Shown here piece by piece: positions 4,591 to 5,928 of a DNA stretch of 5,928 nt (position 1 is the stretch's first letter; every line of letters begins with the position of its first letter). The stretch spans positions 1 through 5,928 of the forward strand of contig CAMLNY010000095.1 in assembly GCA_946481405.1 (NCBI GenBank). The letters are read 5' to 3'. The position numbers and the translations under genes were made by a program. The notes under the pieces are model-generated. The model worked only from the letters and a program-made list of their open reading frames with translations, did no database searches and was not told where the DNA came from. This DNA comes from an uncultured Brevundimonas sp. (lineage in GTDB: Bacteria > Pseudomonadota > Alphaproteobacteria > Caulobacterales > Caulobacteraceae).

Positions 4591-5571
4591 ATGACTCTTG
4601 CATTCCCCACCCCCGGCATCCTGCCCAGCCAGTCCATCGAAGCCCTCATCGCGGGCGGCGCCATCACATCGGCGACGCCGTGGGACGCCGACCAGGTCCA
4701 GCCGGCCAGCCTCGACCTGCGTCCGCGCCTCCTTCCTGCCCGGCAAGCGACTGGTGTCCGAGCGGATCGCCGACGTCGAGATGCACCCGATCGACCTGTC
4801 GAAGGGCATCGTTCTGGAGAAGGGCTGCGTCTATATCGCGGAGCTTCAGGAACGGCTGAACCTGCCGACGGGTCTGATCGCCCGCGCCAATCCCAAGTCC
4901 TCGACCGGCCGCGTCGATGTCTTTGTGCGTCTTCCTTCGACGATGTGGACGAGGGCTATGAAGGCCCGCTTTATCTCGAGATCGCGCCCCAGACCTTCTC
5001 CATCCTCGTGCGCCCCGGCACCCGCCTGAACCAGCTCCGTCTCAAGGCCGGGGAGCCGCCGAAACTGGAGACCCGCTCGGTCGGCGTCGATCTTCAGGGC
5101 GGCGAGGTCGTCGGCTTCCGCGGCCGTCGTCACGCCGGGGTGGTCGACCTCGACAATATCGACGGCCACGATCCGAAGGATTTCTGGGAGCCGCTGACGC
5201 TCCGTCGGGGCGAACTGCTGCTCGATCCGGGCGAGTTCTACATCCTGGCCTCCAACGAGGCGGTCGAGATCCCTGTCTTGCAAGCCGCCGAGATGACCCC
5301 GATCGACCCGTCGGTCGGCGAGTTCCGCGTCCACTACGCCGGCTTCTTCGACCCCGGCTTCGGCACGGACGAGGCGCACGGCGCGGGCTCCAAGGGCGTG
5401 CTGGAGGTCCGCACCCACGACACCCCGTTCTTGCTGGAGCACGGCCAGATCGTCGCCCGGCTGGTCTACGAACCCCTGACTGAACGCCCGTCCCGCCTCT
5501 ACGGCGAGGGCGGCAGCCACTACCAGAAGCAGGGGCTGAAGCTGTCGAAACACTTCCGGGCATGGGGGTAG
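4591..5571 (+). pseudogene. dcd: Two-domain 2'-deoxycytidine 5'-triphosphate deaminase, core out of frame
   Basis: The family deaminates dCTP to dUTP for dTTP synthesis; this alphaproteobacterial form has two tandem dUTPase-like domains. The ATG at 4591 has AAGG eight bases upstream. The first frame reads MTLAFPTPGILPSQSIEALI up to QPASLDLR (about 4722). The homologous sequence then continues in another frame: VRASFLPGKRLVSERI, EKGCVYIAELQERLNLP, ARANPKSSTGRVDVFVRL (motif at 4889-4912) to about 4932. It then returns to the first frame with SFDDVDEGYEGPLYLEIAPQ (E of YLEI is the likely general base), followed by the whole second domain (DPGEFYILASNEAVEIP, EFRVHYAGFFDPGFG, EVRTHDTPFLLEHGQIVARL) to TAG at 5569. 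About eight residues appear missing at each switch, pointing to two small deletions. The frame stays open for 326 codons, so it could pass as intact, but 70 central codons are scrambled. Confidence 0.88.
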
Positions 5572-5587
5572 GCAAGGGCTTGGGGAG

Positions 5588-5637
5588 TAGGTCTCAGGGC
5601 TTAGTCGCCCCGCCTGCTTACCCAGCCCTAAGACCTA
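5588..5637. terminator. Long inverted repeat between convergent dcd and MFS genes, likely bidirectional terminator
   Basis: TAGGTCTCAGGGCT (5588-5601) pairs with AGCCCTAAGACCTA (5624-5637) at 13 of 14 positions around a 22-base loop. It starts 17 bases after the dcd stop and overlaps the TAG of the leftward gene. There is no clear T-run on either side, so it may act as a 3'-end stabiliser rather than a classical terminator. Confidence 0.5.
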
Positions 5638-5928
5638 GACGAGCTTGTCCGCCTTCCTCAGCCCCGGGAACAGTTTCGCCCAGACGCCCGTCGCGGCCAA
5701 TGCCCCGCACCCACCGAACACGGCCGCGCCGATCGGCCCGAGGAAGCGCACCATCACGCCCGAATAGGCCTCGCCCAATTCATTGGATGCCCCGATGAAC
5801 AGCATGGACACCGACGAGACCCGTCCGCGCATGTGGTCGGGCGTCGACAGCTGAATCAGGGTCTGGCGGATATTGACGCTGACCATGTCCGCCGCGCCCA
5901 TGGCCACCAGCGCGATCACCGACAGCAC
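5635..5928 (-). CDS. Major facilitator superfamily transporter, C-terminal fragment (5' end outside the window)
   Basis: The last 97 codons of an inner-membrane transporter. Three hydrophobic stretches are visible (about residues 1-12, 39-58 and 63-84 of the fragment). Between the first two lies a cytoplasmic loop NIRQTLIQLSTPDHMRGRVSS, whose RGRV resembles the short MFS loop motif between helices. SVSMLFIGASNELGEAYSGV and LGPIGAAVFGGCGAL follow, then a short basic tail RKADKLV. The sequence is reminiscent of EntS-like (enterobactin exporter-type) MFS proteins, but the substrate cannot be deduced. The frame is open to the window edge; the GTG at 5928-5926 is only an internal codon. It converges on dcd. 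Confidence 0.85.
   Translation of the reverse strand: MLSVIALVAMGAADMVSVNIRQTLIQLSTPDHMRGRVSSVSMLFIGASNELGEAYSGVMVRFLGPIGAAVFGGCGALAATGVWAKLFPGLRKADKLV

Noticed and set aside
4723..4932. Programmed ribosomal frameshifting in dcd
   Set aside because: There is no slippery heptamer at either switch, and residues normally present in the family are missing there, which points to deletions.
4846..5553. Leftward 235-codon frame opposite dcd
   Set aside because: It is a mirror of the dcd codons with no recognisable domain, while the opposite strand carries clear Dcd motifs.

Overview
The window looks like chromosome from a high-GC alphaproteobacterium of the Caulobacterales, most likely Brevundimonas or a close relative. 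The main marker is a near-complete GcrA, the alphaproteobacterial cell-cycle regulator. Its upstream region has a CtrA-type half-site pair and a cluster of CcrM (GANTC) methylation sites. argD lies close to gcrA, an arrangement I recall from Caulobacter but could not check here. No plasmid, phage or IS genes are visible.

Layout. Positions 1-3045 are a leftward cluster, read in transcription order: a 47-residue hypothetical protein (3045-2902), an ABC-2 permease with a broken frame (2829-1961), a YcxB-like membrane protein (1961-1449), an SRPBCC-fold protein (1432-1028), and argD (903-1, cut by the window edge). The permease stop overlaps the YcxB-like start (TGATG), and the SRPBCC gene starts 16 bases after the YcxB-like stop. 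These genes therefore look co-transcribed, while argD probably also has its own promoter in the 124-base gap before it. Positions 3046-3285 are a divergent control region. gcrA runs rightward (3286-3801), followed by about 230 bases with a pair of 35-bp direct repeats, several hairpins and a strong intrinsic terminator. apaG (4469-4065) points back at gcrA. A divergent gap (4470-4590) leads to a rightward two-domain dCTP deaminase gene (4591-5571), which meets the 3' end of a leftward MFS transporter (5928-5635) across a long inverted repeat.

Function. ArgD serves arginine (and perhaps lysine) biosynthesis, Dcd supplies dUTP for thymidylate synthesis, ApaG is a small Fn3-like conserved protein, and GcrA controls S-phase transcription together with DNA methylation. 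The genes are housekeeping in character and do not form one pathway.

Most unusual points. Two genes are damaged in different ways. dcd has two apparent short deletions whose frame effects cancel, so the frame stays open end to end while about 70 codons, including the catalytic NPKSSTGR motif, are read in the wrong frame. The permease has an extra 47 bases flanked by two synonymously diverged copies of the same AVGLVTA-type segment, which breaks the frame. These could be real mutations, recombination scars or assembly errors. I see no convincing undescribed defence or mobile system. The regulatory region of gcrA and the repeats behind it are the other places worth a second look.
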